The notes: a model not told the origin generated them from the letters alone. A stretch of 64,000 nt of DNA from Vannielia litorea (GCF_019801175.1 NZ_JAHVJR010000001.1:1798001-1862000); one strand, 5' to 3'. Positions 52,154 to 61,702 are shown, numbered from the stretch's first letter. Translations and numbers: made by a program.

Positions 52154-53290
52154 ATGAAACACACGATCGGACTGATTGCGGGTGCGGTGCTGCTGGCCGC
52201 GCCGCTGGCGGCGCAGGAGACTTCGCTGCCCAAGCAGATGAGCTGGACGGCCTATGACACCGGCTCGGCGGGCTACAACCAGGCCGTCGCCATCGGCGCG
52301 GCGCTGCAAGACACCTATGGGATCAACCTGCGGGTTCTGCCCGGCAAGAACGATGTGAGCCGGACCGAGCCGCTGCGGCAGGGCCGGGTGGAGTTCAGCG
52401 CCACCGGTGTGGGCGGCAGCTTCATGGCGCAGGAAGGTGCCTTTGACTTTGGTGCAGAGAACTGGGGGCCGCAGCCGATCCGGGTGATCGCGGCCAACAA
52501 TGGCGGCGCGATCAACCTTGGCGTTGGAGTCGCCGGTGACCTCGGGATCGAGGAGTTCTCGGACCTCAAGGGCAAGCGCGTGGCCTATATCGTGGGCGCG
52601 CCTGCGCTGAACGTGAACACTGAGGCCTATCTCGCCTATGGCGGACTGACCTGGGACGACGTGGAAGTCGTGGAGTTCGGCGGTTTCGGCGCGAGCTGGA
52701 AGGGGCTGATCGAGGGGCAGGTCGATGCGGCCTTTGCCTCGACCAACTCCGGCATGGCCTATGAGGCCGCCAGCAGCCCGCGTGGGTTGTTCTGGCCCCC
52801 GGTGGACCCTGAGAAGGCCGATGCTGTGGCTGCGATGCAGGCGGTTGCGCCCTTCTTCGTGCCCAACGTGGCCAGCGTGGGCGCCACAATCGACGGCACA
52901 GATGGCTACGCGGGCGCGGGCTATGCCTACCCCGTGCTGGTCGGCACCGATGCCACCGATGAAGGGTTGGCCTATGCCATGACCAAGGCGATGGTGGACC
53001 TCTACCCCAGCTTCGAGGGCAAGGCGCCCGGCATCAACGGCTGGGCGCTCGACAAGCAGGACATGCAGTGGGTCGCCCCCTACCATGACGGCGCGATCCG
53101 GTACTATACGGAAGCCGGGCTTTGGAGCGACGAGGCGCAGGCCCACAATGACAACCTGATCGCCCGCCAGCAGGCCCTTGCCGCCGCTTGGGAAGAGCTG
53201 AAGGCCGAAGCCCCGGAAAACTGGGAAGAGGCCTGGGCCGAGAAGCGCCGTGAGGCTCTCGCGGCCGGTGGCTTCGAGGTGGTCTTCTGA
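52154..53290 (+). CDS. TAXI-family TRAP transporter substrate-binding protein
   Basis: Periplasmic binding protein of 378 aa with signal peptide MKHTIGLIAGAVLLAAPLAAQ. TAXI-family features: SWTAYDTGSAGYNQAVAIGAALQDTYGINLRVLPGKNDVSRTEPLRQGRVEFSATG, DLKGKRVAYIVGAPALNVNTEAYLAYGGL, and QVDAAFASTNSGMAYEAASSPRGLFWPP. The C-terminal TKAMVDLYPSFEGKAPGINGW is also family-like. Start ATG 52154 has GGGAGGA upstream. It delivers an organic acid to the fused permease encoded next. Confidence 0.92.
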   Translation: MKHTIGLIAGAVLLAAPLAAQETSLPKQMSWTAYDTGSAGYNQAVAIGAALQDTYGINLRVLPGKNDVSRTEPLRQGRVEFSATGVGGSFMAQEGAFDFGAENWGPQPIRVIAANNGGAINLGVGVAGDLGIEEFSDLKGKRVAYIVGAPALNVNTEAYLAYGGLTWDDVEVVEFGGFGASWKGLIEGQVDAAFASTNSGMAYEAASSPRGLFWPPVDPEKADAVAAMQAVAPFFVPNVASVGATIDGTDGYAGAGYAYPVLVGTDATDEGLAYAMTKAMVDLYPSFEGKAPGINGWALDKQDMQWVAPYHDGAIRYYTEAGLWSDEAQAHNDNLIARQQALAAAWEELKAEAPENWEEAWAEKRREALAAGGFEVVF

Positions 53291-53377
53291 TCCTTTGAGA
53301 CGGACCAAAGCTGATTGGCCGGGGCGCGCCCATGCGAGGCGCGGCCCGGCTGACCTTCGGAGCAGGACGAGGCCGCA

Positions 53378-55387
53378 ATGACAGCCAAAGAGACGACCGG
53401 GACGATTGCCGACCCGGATGCCGCCCCCGCCGCTGGCCAGAAGCGGGGCGATGTGGCGGCCCGCTGGGCCATTGGCGTGGCCACCGCGTTGGGGGTGCTG
53501 ATGGTGATCCATCAGCTCTTCAACCTGCAGATCGGCGGGCTGGTGCTGATCGAGGGGCGCTACCTTTATCTGCTGGGCGGGCTGTTTTTGGCGGTGGCCT
53601 TCCTCGTGTTCCCGATGCGGGGGCTGCGGGGGGACACGCCGGGGCTGATCGACTGGCTGCTGGCGGCGGCGGCGCTTGCCTGCACCGGCTATCTTGCAGC
53701 CACGGCGCAGCGCAACCTGTCGGAAGGCTGGGAGTACGCCGCGCCGGAGGCGGCGATCTGGGTGAGTTATGGCTTCATGGCACTGGTGCTGGAAGGCACC
53801 CGCCGGGCGGGCGGGCTGGTGCTGTTTTGCATCGTGCTGGTCTTTGCCATGTATCCCACCTTCGCCTCCCACGTGCCGGACCCGTTCTCGGGCTTTCAGA
53901 GCACGTTTTCGGAGGCGGTGAGCTACCACATCTACTCGTCCGAAAGCTCCTTCGGCATTCCGATGAAGGCCTTTGGCGGCGTGGTGATCGGGTTTATCCT
54001 GTTCGGGGCGGTGCTGCAGCGTACGGGCGGCGGGCAGTTCTTTAACGATCTGGCGCTCGGGCTGGTCGGCGGGTTCCGGGGCGGGGCGGCGAAGGTTTCG
54101 ATCTTCGCCAGCGGATTCATGGGAAGCATGTCGGGCTCGGTGATCTCGAACGTGCTGACCACGGGGGCCGTGAGCATTCCGGCGATGAAGCGCACGGGGT
54201 TCTCGAAGGAGACGGCGGCGGCGACCGAGGCTTGCGCCTCGACCGGCGGGGTGCTGATGCCGCCGATCATGGGGGCGACGGCCTTTGTGATGGCCTCGTT
54301 TCTTTCGCGGCCCTATGTAGAAATCGCCATTGCCGCCGCGATCCCCTCGCTGCTGTTCTACTTCGGGCTCTTCGCCCAGATCGATGCCTACTCGGCCCGG
54401 CGCGGGCTCAAGGGTATTCCGCGCGCCGAGCTGCCGCGCCTGCGGACGGTGCTGAAGGAAGGCTGGCTCTATGTCAGCGTCTTCGCGCTGCTGATCTTCA
54501 TGCTGGTGGTGCTGCGTCGCGAGACTTCGGCCCCCTTCTACGCCACCGCCCTGCTGCTGGTGGTGAACCAGCTGCTGCCCGGCAACCGGCTTTCTCTGAA
54601 GGGCCTTGGTCAGATGATCGTGGGCGTGGGCGCGGGGCTGGCGGAATTGACGGCGATCCTGCTCGGCGTGGGCCTGATCGTGGGCGCGTTCTCGGCCACG
54701 GGGCTGGCCGGGACGCTGGTGAACGAACTGGTCTTCATCGCGGGCGACAACACGCTGGTGCTGCTGATGATGGGCGCGGTGACCTCCTTCATCTTCGGGA
54801 TGGGGATGACGGTGACGGCCTGTTACATCTTTCTCGCCGTGGTGCTCGCCCCGGCGCTGGAACAGGGCGGGCTGAACCAGCTCGCGGTGCATCTCTTCAT
54901 CCTCTACTGGGGCATGGTCAGCTACATCACGCCGCCCGTGGCGCTGGGGGCCTTTGCTGCTGCCACCATGTCGGGCGCGTCGGCGATGAAAACCGGGCTG
55001 GAGGCGATGCGGCTGGGCGGGGTGATATACGTGGCGCCGTTCTTCTTTGTGCTGAACCCGGCGCTGATCGGCGAGGCCCCGCCGTGGGAGGTTGCCGTGG
55101 CGCTGGCCTCGGCGCTGACCGGCGTGGCGCTGCTGAGCTTCGGGCTGCAGGGCTACGTGAGCTTTTTGGGGCCGCTGCGCGGGGGCCTGTCGATCCCGCT
55201 GCGGGTCGCGCTCTGTGCGGGAGGCATCGCCTTTGCGATCCCCCACACCGAGGAGACCGGGCTGGGCTACGGGGCAACTGCGCTGATCGGGCTGGCTTTG
55301 GCCGCCCTGCCCCTTGCCGCCGCTGCGCTCGCAGGGCAGCGTGCGGCGCGGGCAGAAATTTCGGAGGCAGGCCATGCAAATCAATGA
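53378..55387 (+). CDS. TRAP transporter fused 4TM/12TM permease (TAXI type)
   Basis: Membrane protein of 669 aa joining the small (about residues 25-150) and large (about 150-650) TRAP subunits, as usual for TAXI systems. Landmarks: MGSMSGSVISNVLTTGAVSIPAMKR, TEACASTGGVLMPPIMGATAFVMA, and TVTACYIFLAVVLAPALEQGGL. Uptake is driven by an ion gradient. Its last 14 nt overlap the next gene. About 15 hydrophobic segments can be seen. Confidence 0.92.
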   Translation: MTAKETTGTIADPDAAPAAGQKRGDVAARWAIGVATALGVLMVIHQLFNLQIGGLVLIEGRYLYLLGGLFLAVAFLVFPMRGLRGDTPGLIDWLLAAAALACTGYLAATAQRNLSEGWEYAAPEAAIWVSYGFMALVLEGTRRAGGLVLFCIVLVFAMYPTFASHVPDPFSGFQSTFSEAVSYHIYSSESSFGIPMKAFGGVVIGFILFGAVLQRTGGGQFFNDLALGLVGGFRGGAAKVSIFASGFMGSMSGSVISNVLTTGAVSIPAMKRTGFSKETAAATEACASTGGVLMPPIMGATAFVMASFLSRPYVEIAIAAAIPSLLFYFGLFAQIDAYSARRGLKGIPRAELPRLRTVLKEGWLYVSVFALLIFMLVVLRRETSAPFYATALLLVVNQLLPGNRLSLKGLGQMIVGVGAGLAELTAILLGVGLIVGAFSATGLAGTLVNELVFIAGDNTLVLLMMGAVTSFIFGMGMTVTACYIFLAVVLAPALEQGGLNQLAVHLFILYWGMVSYITPPVALGAFAAATMSGASAMKTGLEAMRLGGVIYVAPFFFVLNPALIGEAPPWEVAVALASALTGVALLSFGLQGYVSFLGPLRGGLSIPLRVALCAGGIAFAIPHTEETGLGYGATALIGLALAALPLAAAALAGQRAARAEISEAGHANQ

Positions 55388-57449
55388 TGTGATTTCCATC
55401 GAGCGCGAGGGGCCGCTGGCGCTGATCGTGATCGACAATCCGCCGGTGAACGCGGCGGGCCATGCGGTGCGTGAGGGGCTTTGGAAAGCCGTGGAGGCGG
55501 TGGAAGCGGACGATGGCGTGGAGGCAGTGGCGATCTACGGCAAGGGCCGGGCGTTCATTGCCGGGGCCGACATTCGGGAATTCGGCAAGCCGCGGATGGA
55601 GCCGATCTTGACCGACGTGTGCAACCGGATCGAAGCCTGCCCCAAGCCGGTGGTCGCCGTGCTGCACGGCTCCTGCTTTGGCGGCGGGCTGGAGGTGGCA
55701 ATCGGCTGCCATGCCCGCGTGGCGATCCCGGGCGTGAAGGTGGGCTTTCCGGAGGTGACGCTGGGGGTGATCCCCGGCGCGGGCGGCACGCAGAGGGGGC
55801 CACGGCTGATGGGGATTGGCGCGGCGCTCTCGATCATCACAACCGGCGAGCGGATCGGGCATGAGGATGCTCTGAGCTGCGGGCTGGTGGACCGGGTCGC
55901 GGAAGGCGAGCCGCGTGATGTGGCGTTGGCGATGGCCGAGGAAGCGCGGGTGGGCACCCTGCCCTGCCGCAAGACCGGCGAGATCGAGGTAACGCCGGAC
56001 GCGGAGGCGGTCGAGGCGACGAAGGCAAAGCTGGCGACGAAAGCGGCGCATCTGTTTGCGCCCCATCGCGCGGTGGAGGCGGTGGAGGCCTGCACCGGGC
56101 CGCTGGAGGCCGGGCTGGCGCTGGAGCGCGAGAAGTTTCAGGCCTGCATCGAAAGCCCGCAGCGCGCCGGGCTGATCCACGCCTTCTTTGCCGAACGCGC
56201 GGTGGAGAAGATCCCCGAGGCTGGGGCGGACCCGCGCGAGGTGAGCGTGGTCGGCGTGATCGGTGGTGGCACGATGGGCTCGGGCATCGCCACGGCTTGC
56301 CTGAACGCCGGGCTGACCGTGCGGATGAACGAGCGCGACGAGGAGGCGCTGGGGCGCGGGCGCGACACTGTGGGCAAGAACCTTGCTGGCGCGGTGAAGC
56401 GCGGCAAGATGAGCGAGGCCAAGCGGGATGCGGCGCTGGAGCGGTTCAAGCCTTCGACCGCGCTGGAGGATTTTGCCGATTGCGACGTGGTGATCGAGGC
56501 GGTCTTCGAAGACATGGGCGTGAAGCGCGATGTCTTCGGGCGGCTGGATGCGATCTGCAAGCCGGGGGCGGTGCTGGCCTCGAACACTTCTTATCTGGAT
56601 GTGAATGAGATTGCCGCCTGCACTTCGCGGCCCGAGGATGTGATCGGGCTGCACTTCTTTTCACCGGCGCACATCATGCGGCTCTTGGAGGTCGTCGTGG
56701 CCGCGAAGACCGCGCCGGAGGTGGTGGCGACGGGGTTTGCGCTGGCCAAGAAGCTGCGCAAGGTCGGCGTGCGCGCGGGCGTGTGCGACGGGTTCATCGG
56801 CAACAGAATCCTGAGCCATTACAAGAAGGTCGCCGACTATCTGGTGCTCGACGGCGCGGCGCCGCATGAGGTGGATGCGGCTATCGAGGACTTCGGCTTT
56901 GCGATGGGCCCCTTCGCGGTGAGCGACTTGGCGGGGCTGGACATTGGCTGGGCAAACCGCAAGCGGCTGGCCCCGACCCGGCCTGCCGAGGAGCGCTACG
57001 TGGCGGTGGCGGACAGGATTTGCGAGGCCGGGAACTTCGGGCGCAAGACCGGGCGCGGGTTTTACGTGTACGGCGAGGGGCAGCCGGAGCCCGCGCCGGA
57101 GGTGGCGGAGATCGTCGCCGAAGAGCGTGAGAAGGCCGGGGTGACAGCGCGGGAGTTCTCGAAAGAGGCGATTCAGGCGCGGTTCATCACGGCGATGATC
57201 GCCGAGGCGACCCGTGTGCTGGAGGACGGCATTGCGCTCCGGCCTATCGATATCGATGCGGTATTCCTCTTCGGCTACGGCTTTCCGCGCCACCGGGGCG
57301 GGCCGATGCATACGGCGGATGTGATCGGCGCGGGCGAGCTTGTGGCCCGAATCGAGCGTTACGCCAAGGAAGACCCCTATTACTGGCAAGTGCCTGACCT
57401 GCTGCGGAAAATGGCCGCCGAGGGCACGACATTTGCCGAGATGAACTGA
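55374..57449 (+). CDS. Bifunctional enoyl-CoA hydratase / 3-hydroxyacyl-CoA dehydrogenase (PimF/FadJ-like)
   Basis: Protein of 691 aa. The N-terminal crotonase domain (about residues 1-190) has IDNPPVNAAG, FIAGADIREFG, LHGSCFGGGLEVAIGCHARVA and FPEVTLGVIPGAGGTQRGPRL. The C-terminal dehydrogenase (about 290-690) has VVGVIGGGTMGSGIATACLNAGL, ASNTSYLDVNEIA, GLHFFSPAHIMRLLEVV and VCDGFIGNRIL. It catalyses two steps of beta-oxidation. Start ATG 55374 is within the permease gene, with GGAGG 6 nt upstream. With the ACAD pair it resembles the Rhodopseudomonas pim operon, where the matching gene is pimF. Confidence 0.92.
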   Translation: MQINDVISIEREGPLALIVIDNPPVNAAGHAVREGLWKAVEAVEADDGVEAVAIYGKGRAFIAGADIREFGKPRMEPILTDVCNRIEACPKPVVAVLHGSCFGGGLEVAIGCHARVAIPGVKVGFPEVTLGVIPGAGGTQRGPRLMGIGAALSIITTGERIGHEDALSCGLVDRVAEGEPRDVALAMAEEARVGTLPCRKTGEIEVTPDAEAVEATKAKLATKAAHLFAPHRAVEAVEACTGPLEAGLALEREKFQACIESPQRAGLIHAFFAERAVEKIPEAGADPREVSVVGVIGGGTMGSGIATACLNAGLTVRMNERDEEALGRGRDTVGKNLAGAVKRGKMSEAKRDAALERFKPSTALEDFADCDVVIEAVFEDMGVKRDVFGRLDAICKPGAVLASNTSYLDVNEIAACTSRPEDVIGLHFFSPAHIMRLLEVVVAAKTAPEVVATGFALAKKLRKVGVRAGVCDGFIGNRILSHYKKVADYLVLDGAAPHEVDAAIEDFGFAMGPFAVSDLAGLDIGWANRKRLAPTRPAEERYVAVADRICEAGNFGRKTGRGFYVYGEGQPEPAPEVAEIVAEEREKAGVTAREFSKEAIQARFITAMIAEATRVLEDGIALRPIDIDAVFLFGYGFPRHRGGPMHTADVIGAGELVARIERYAKEDPYYWQVPDLLRKMAAEGTTFAEMN

Positions 57450-57457
57450 GGTAGCAG

Positions 57458-58645
57458 ATGGACCTTTCCTACTCCCCGCAAGAGCAGGCCTTTCAGGCCG
57501 AGGTGCGCCAGTTTTTGGCCGATGAGCTGCCCGACGATATCGCCGCGCGGGTGAAGGCGGGGGGCGAGGTCAGCAAAGAGGATACCGAGCGCTGGCACGC
57601 GATTTTGCAATCGCGCGGCTGGTTGGGGCAGACCTGGCCGGAAGAGCATGGCGGGCCGGGATGGGGGCCGGTGGAGCGGCATATCTTCGATGAGGAGGCG
57701 GCGCGGGCCTATGCGCCGCGGATTTTGCCCTTTGGGCTGCAGATGCTCGGGCCGGTGCTGATCAAGTTTGGGAGTGACGAACAGAAGGCGCATTACCTGC
57801 CACGGATTTTGGACGGGACGGATTGGTGGTGCCAGGGCTATTCGGAGCCGGGGGCGGGCTCTGACCTGGCCTCGCTCAAGACGAAAGCGGTGCGCGAGGG
57901 GGATGAATATGTCGTCAATGGTCAGAAGACTTGGACGACGCTGGGCCAGCACGCCGATTGGATTTTCTGCCTTGTGCGGACCGACGGTTCGGGAAAGCCG
58001 CAGGAGGGGATATCGTTCCTGCTTATCGACATGAAGACACCGGGCATCGAGGTGCGGCCGATCCGGTTGATCGAGGGCGGGCATGAGGTGAACGAGGTGT
58101 TCTTCACCGATGTCCGGGTGCCGGCGGAAAACCTTGTCTGGAAGGAGAATGACGGCTGGACGGTGGCGAAATACCTGCTGACCCATGAGCGCACCGGGAT
58201 TGCGGGCGTGGGCTTTTCCATCGCCGCGTTCGAGCGGGTGAAGGCGCTGGCTGCGCGGACGATGCGCGGGGGAAAGCGGCTGATCGATGATCCGCTCTTT
58301 GCCGCCCGGCTTGCCGAAGTGGAGATGGATCTGGAGGCGATGAAGATCTTCAACCTTCGAATGCTGGCGGAGGCCCAGCGGGTGGGCCACCCCGGGGTGG
58401 AAACCTCGATGCTGAAGATCCGGGGGACTGAGGTGCGGCAGGCGCTGAACGACCTGTACCGGCGCGCGCTGGGGCCGGCGGCGGCGGTGATGCCGGGGGA
58501 AGCACCGGGCGGCAACGCGGCGGTGCTTGCGCCCGAGGATGAGGGCGCGGCGGCGAGCTATTTCAACAACCGCAAGATCAGCATCTTCGGCGGGTCCAAT
58601 GAGATCCAGAAGAACATCCTGACCAAGGCCATGCTGGAGCTCTGA
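57458..58645 (+). CDS. pimC: Acyl-CoA dehydrogenase, large subunit (PimC-like)
   Basis: Flavoprotein of 395 aa. Family blocks: GWLGQTWPEEHGGPGWGPVERHIFDEEAARAYAP, WWCQGYSEPGAGSDLASLKTKA, VVNGQKTWTTLGQHADWIFCLVRT, and GGHEVNEVFFTDVRVPAENLV. The C-terminus ISIFGGSNEIQKNILTKAMLEL is also typical. By memory it is very close to PimC of Rhodopseudomonas palustris, one half of a heteromeric medium-chain dicarboxylyl-CoA dehydrogenase. It is followed after 1 bp by the partner gene. Confidence 0.9.
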   Translation: MDLSYSPQEQAFQAEVRQFLADELPDDIAARVKAGGEVSKEDTERWHAILQSRGWLGQTWPEEHGGPGWGPVERHIFDEEAARAYAPRILPFGLQMLGPVLIKFGSDEQKAHYLPRILDGTDWWCQGYSEPGAGSDLASLKTKAVREGDEYVVNGQKTWTTLGQHADWIFCLVRTDGSGKPQEGISFLLIDMKTPGIEVRPIRLIEGGHEVNEVFFTDVRVPAENLVWKENDGWTVAKYLLTHERTGIAGVGFSIAAFERVKALAARTMRGGKRLIDDPLFAARLAEVEMDLEAMKIFNLRMLAEAQRVGHPGVETSMLKIRGTEVRQALNDLYRRALGPAAAVMPGEAPGGNAAVLAPEDEGAAASYFNNRKISIFGGSNEIQKNILTKAMLEL

Positions 58646-58646
58646 C

Positions 58647-59687
58647 ATGAACTTCGAGATGACAGACGACCGCCGGATGCTGGCCGACAGCCTCAGCAAG
58701 CTGCTCGGGGACCTTTACGGAATCGAACATCGGACCTCAATGGCCTATGATGCGCCATTCCATGACATTGAGGGCTGGAAGGCCTTGGCAGAGCTGGGAA
58801 TTCTCTATGCCTTCGTCAGCGAGGATGCTGGCGGCATGGGAGGCGGTGGGTTTGACCTGCTAGCAGTTTTCGAACAATTGGGCGCCGCACTTTGCCCCGA
58901 GCCACTGCTCGGCGCCGCGATGGCCGCGCCGCTGCTGGCGGAGGCGGGAGAAGAGCTTGAACCGCTCCTGAGCGGCGAGGCGATCTATGCGCTGGCCTTG
59001 GATGAGCCGGAGGCGCCGTGGGATGCCGAGGCGGGCGCGACCGAGGGCGGCGATACGCTCACCGGGCGCAAGACCGCGGTCTATGGCGGCAATGCTGCCA
59101 CCCATTTTCTGGTCAGCGCCCGGCGGGAGGGCAAGCTGGCACTCTACGAGGTAAAGGCCGAGGATGCTGCCGTGACCCCTTGGGGGATGATCGACGGCGG
59201 TGGTGCTGCTGAGCTGATGCTCGACGGCACGGCGGCCCGGTGTCTCCTCCCCGACGCCGGGCCAGCCATTGAACAAGCACTAGACCGGGGCCGTCTTGCG
59301 CTCTGTGCCGAGGCGGTGGGGGCGATGGACTGGTGCTATGCCACCACGCTCGACTACCTGAAGAGCCGCAAGCAGTTTGGTCGCGAGATCGGGAAGTTTC
59401 AGGCGCTTCAGCACCGCATGGTGGAGATGAAGACGGCGATCGAGCAGGCCCGCTCGATCACCATTGCTGCCGCAGACCGGATGGACTGGCGCTCGGTTGC
59501 CATGGCCAAGAGCCTCGTGGGGCGCGTGGCGCGAAAGGTGAGCGAGGAGAGCATCCAGCTGCACGGCGGGATCGGGATGACGTGGGAGTATCCGCTAAGC
59601 CACTACGCCAAGCGGTTGGTGATGCTCGATGCGCAGCTCGGTGATGCCGATTTTCACACCGCGCGGGTGGCAGCGACTTACGCCTGA
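58647..59687 (+). CDS. pimD: Acyl-CoA dehydrogenase, small partner subunit (PimD-like)
   Basis: Protein of 346 aa, shorter than a stand-alone ACAD (about 380). N-terminal MNFEMTDDRRMLADSLSKLLGDLY; C-terminal YLKSRKQFGREIGKFQALQHRMVEMKTAIEQARS and LHGGIGMTWEYPLSHYAKRL. The central beta-domain is reduced and lacks a clear flavin-binding TWTT-like block. It is likely to form an alpha2beta2 enzyme with the preceding subunit. The end overlaps the convergent thioesterase gene by 10 bp. Confidence 0.85.
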   Translation: MNFEMTDDRRMLADSLSKLLGDLYGIEHRTSMAYDAPFHDIEGWKALAELGILYAFVSEDAGGMGGGGFDLLAVFEQLGAALCPEPLLGAAMAAPLLAEAGEELEPLLSGEAIYALALDEPEAPWDAEAGATEGGDTLTGRKTAVYGGNAATHFLVSARREGKLALYEVKAEDAAVTPWGMIDGGGAAELMLDGTAARCLLPDAGPAIEQALDRGRLALCAEAVGAMDWCYATTLDYLKSRKQFGREIGKFQALQHRMVEMKTAIEQARSITIAAADRMDWRSVAMAKSLVGRVARKVSEESIQLHGGIGMTWEYPLSHYAKRLVMLDAQLGDADFHTARVAATYA

Positions 59688-60106
59688 GGCGTGCGGTAGC
59701 GGAAGACGCCGGTGGCGGTGGCGACGAGATTGCCGTGCTCGTCGCAAAGCCGGGCCTCGGCGAAGAAAGTCTTGCGCCCTCCCCCGGTTTTGCGGCCCTC
59801 GGAAATGAGCCGCGTGCCCTGCGCCTGCCCCTGAAAGTTGACGGTCATCGACAGGGTCATGGCCATGCGCTTCTCGCCCGCGTCGCCGGTGTAGCTGCCC
59901 GCGTAGCCCATCGCGGTATCGAGCAGCACCGAGATCGCGCCGCCGTGGGGGATACCGTGGCGGTTTTCGACCGCGTCCAGCGGAGCCAGCTCCACGCGGG
60001 AACACCCCTCGCCCCAGCCGGTAATCTCGAAGCCCATGAGGCTCTGGAATGGATAGGGCAGCTCAAGCAGTTCGGGCGGGATCGGCGGGGCGGGCGGCCA
60101 ACTCAT
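59678..60106 (-). CDS. PaaI-family thioesterase (hotdog fold)
   Basis: Protein of 142 aa with the PaaI/hotdog pattern FQSLMGFEITGWGEGCSRVELAPLDAVENRHGIPHGGAISVLLDTAMGYAGS, where HGG and Asp lie at the active site, and MTVNFQGQAQGTRLISEGRKTGGGRKTFFAEARLCDEHGNLVATATGVFR. It hydrolyses acyl-CoA thioesters; the chain is unknown. Start ATG 60106 overlaps the IclR stop as ATGA. Confidence 0.9.
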   Translation of the reverse strand: MSWPPAPPIPPELLELPYPFQSLMGFEITGWGEGCSRVELAPLDAVENRHGIPHGGAISVLLDTAMGYAGSYTGDAGEKRMAMTLSMTVNFQGQAQGTRLISEGRKTGGGRKTFFAEARLCDEHGNLVATATGVFRYRTPQA

Positions 60107-60906
60107 GCGGAGGCCCGGCGGCTTAGGGCCTCGGCGGCGGCCAGAAGGCGCTCGGCATAGGCCTCGCGCAGTTCGTCGGGCGAGACGAGGAAGGCCGGGC
60201 CGCCGACGTTCATGGCAAAGATACGATCCCCGTTCAGCGAGACCACGGGCACCGCGATGCCGTTGATCTCGGGGCGCCAGTCGCCATAGCCGGTGGTGTA
60301 GCCGAGCGTGGCGTAGTCCTCGACCGCCTTGGCGAGGCTTTCGCGGTAGCGGGGCACATCATCGGGGCGTTCGCGCTTGGCCAGATCGAGGATGTGCGCG
60401 TGCTGCTCCTCGGTCATGGCGGCGAGGATCGCGCGGCCGATGGCGGAGTGGAAGAGCGGCAGGCGGGCACCGACGTTCATGGTGAGCGACACCGCCTGCT
60501 GTGAGCGCTGCACGCCGACATAGACGGCCTGAAGCCGGTGCCGCTCGGCAAAGGCGGCGGTCACATGGGGGTTGGGGCCTTCGCAAAGGGCGCGCATCTC
60601 GGGGCGGGCCCGCTCGGAGGTTTCCATCCCCGCGAGCACACCGTAGCCCAGCGCCAAAACCCCCGGCCCAAGCCGATAGGTGCCGTTGCGCTCGGAATGC
60701 ACGAGGTAATCGAGCCGCCGGAGCGTGTAGGTGAGGCGCGAGATGGTGGCCTTGGGCAGGCCGGTACGCGCCGCGATTTCCTGATTGGTCAGCTCGGTTT
60801 CGGCGGGGCGGAAACAGCGCAGCACCTCCAGCCCGCGCGCCAGCGCAGTGATGAAGTTGCGGTCATCGGCCTCAAGGCCGGTTTCAAGGTCTTCGCTCGC
60901 GTCCAC
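60103..60906 (-). CDS. IclR family transcriptional regulator
   Basis: Protein of 267 aa. N-terminal winged HTH (about residues 17-75: FITALARGLEVLRCFRPAETELTNQEIAARTGLPKATISRLTYTLRRLDYLV) and a C-terminal GAF-like effector domain with RLPLFHSAIGRAILAAMTEEQ and TGYGDWRPEINGIAVPV. Start is GTG 60906 with AGGGGAG 5 nt upstream. It probably regulates the catabolic genes around it, perhaps through the palindrome at 52044-52056. Confidence 0.9.
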   Translation of the reverse strand: MDASEDLETGLEADDRNFITALARGLEVLRCFRPAETELTNQEIAARTGLPKATISRLTYTLRRLDYLVHSERNGTYRLGPGVLALGYGVLAGMETSERARPEMRALCEGPNPHVTAAFAERHRLQAVYVGVQRSQQAVSLTMNVGARLPLFHSAIGRAILAAMTEEQHAHILDLAKRERPDDVPRYRESLAKAVEDYATLGYTTGYGDWRPEINGIAVPVVSLNGDRIFAMNVGGPAFLVSPDELREAYAERLLAAAEALSRRASA

Positions 60907-60916
60907 CGTGGCTCCC

Positions 60917-61702
60917 CTAGATCGCCGTCAGCCCGCCATCAATGGCGAGGGCCTGCCCGGTCATGAAACTGTTGGAGGGCGCGCAGGTCCAGAGCATGGC
61001 CTGCACGACCTCGTCGACTGTGGCCACACGGCCCATGGGCACGCGGGCGGTGATGCGGTTGCGGGCCTCTGCGCCGTCGGTGTCGATCCGGCAGGCGAAG
61101 CGGTCGGCCATCTCGGCAAAGAGCGGCGTTTCGGCGAAGGCCGGGCAGAGCGCGTTGACCCGGATGTTGTGGCGCGCGAGCTCATCCGCGGCGGCGCGGG
61201 TGAGGCCGACAACGGCGTGTTTGGCGGCGGCGTAGGCAGCGAGATGCCCCGCCCCGGTGAGCCCGGCGGCGGAGGCGATGTTGAGGATCACGCCGCTGCC
61301 TGCCGCCTGCATCGGCGGGATCTGGTGCTTCATCCCCAGAAAGACGCCTCGTGCATTCACGGCAAGGATACGGTCGAAATCGGCAGCCTCGGTGCGGGCG
61401 AGCGGGGTGAAGGGCTGGCCGAGACCGGCGTTGTTGATGGCCACGTCGAGCTGGCCGAAGTGCTTGAGGGCGGAGGCCACCAGCCCAGCCTGCGCCGCCT
61501 CGTCGGTGACATCGACGGGACGGGCAAGCACCTCTGCCCCGCTTTCGCGCAGGCTGTCGGCCGCCTGATCGAGGCCGCGCTCGTCGATATCGCAGAGCAC
61601 GAGCCGGGCGCCCTCGGCGGCAAAGCCCCGCGCGGCCCCGGCGCCGAAGCCCGAGGCGGCGCCGGTGATGAGCACCACGCGGCTGGCGGGGCGGCTACCC
61701 AC
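60917..61702 (-). CDS. Short-chain dehydrogenase/reductase
   Basis: Protein of 261 aa. NAD(P) motif VLITGAASGFGAGAARGFA (TGxxxGxG), NNAGLGQPF, catalytic Ser in LNIASAAGLTG and Tyr/Lys in YAAAKHAVVG, ending AIDGGL. The acidic residue in CDIDERG at the end of strand beta2 suggests NAD(H). Start GTG 61702 is fixed by GGAGG 6 nt upstream and overlaps the APH-like stop. Possible 3-hydroxyacyl-CoA dehydrogenase role by context. Confidence 0.9.
   Translation of the reverse strand: MGSRPASRVVLITGAASGFGAGAARGFAAEGARLVLCDIDERGLDQAADSLRESGAEVLARPVDVTDEAAQAGLVASALKHFGQLDVAINNAGLGQPFTPLARTEAADFDRILAVNARGVFLGMKHQIPPMQAAGSGVILNIASAAGLTGAGHLAAYAAAKHAVVGLTRAAADELARHNIRVNALCPAFAETPLFAEMADRFACRIDTDGAEARNRITARVPMGRVATVDEVVQAMLWTCAPSNSFMTGQALAIDGGLTAI

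Noticed and set aside
51701..55438. A very long open frame on the minus strand (about 1245 codons).
   Set aside because: It lies antisense to the TAXI binding-protein and fused TRAP permease genes, both with clear family motifs, and its product is low-complexity Arg/His/Pro/Gln. It is a codon-composition shadow.
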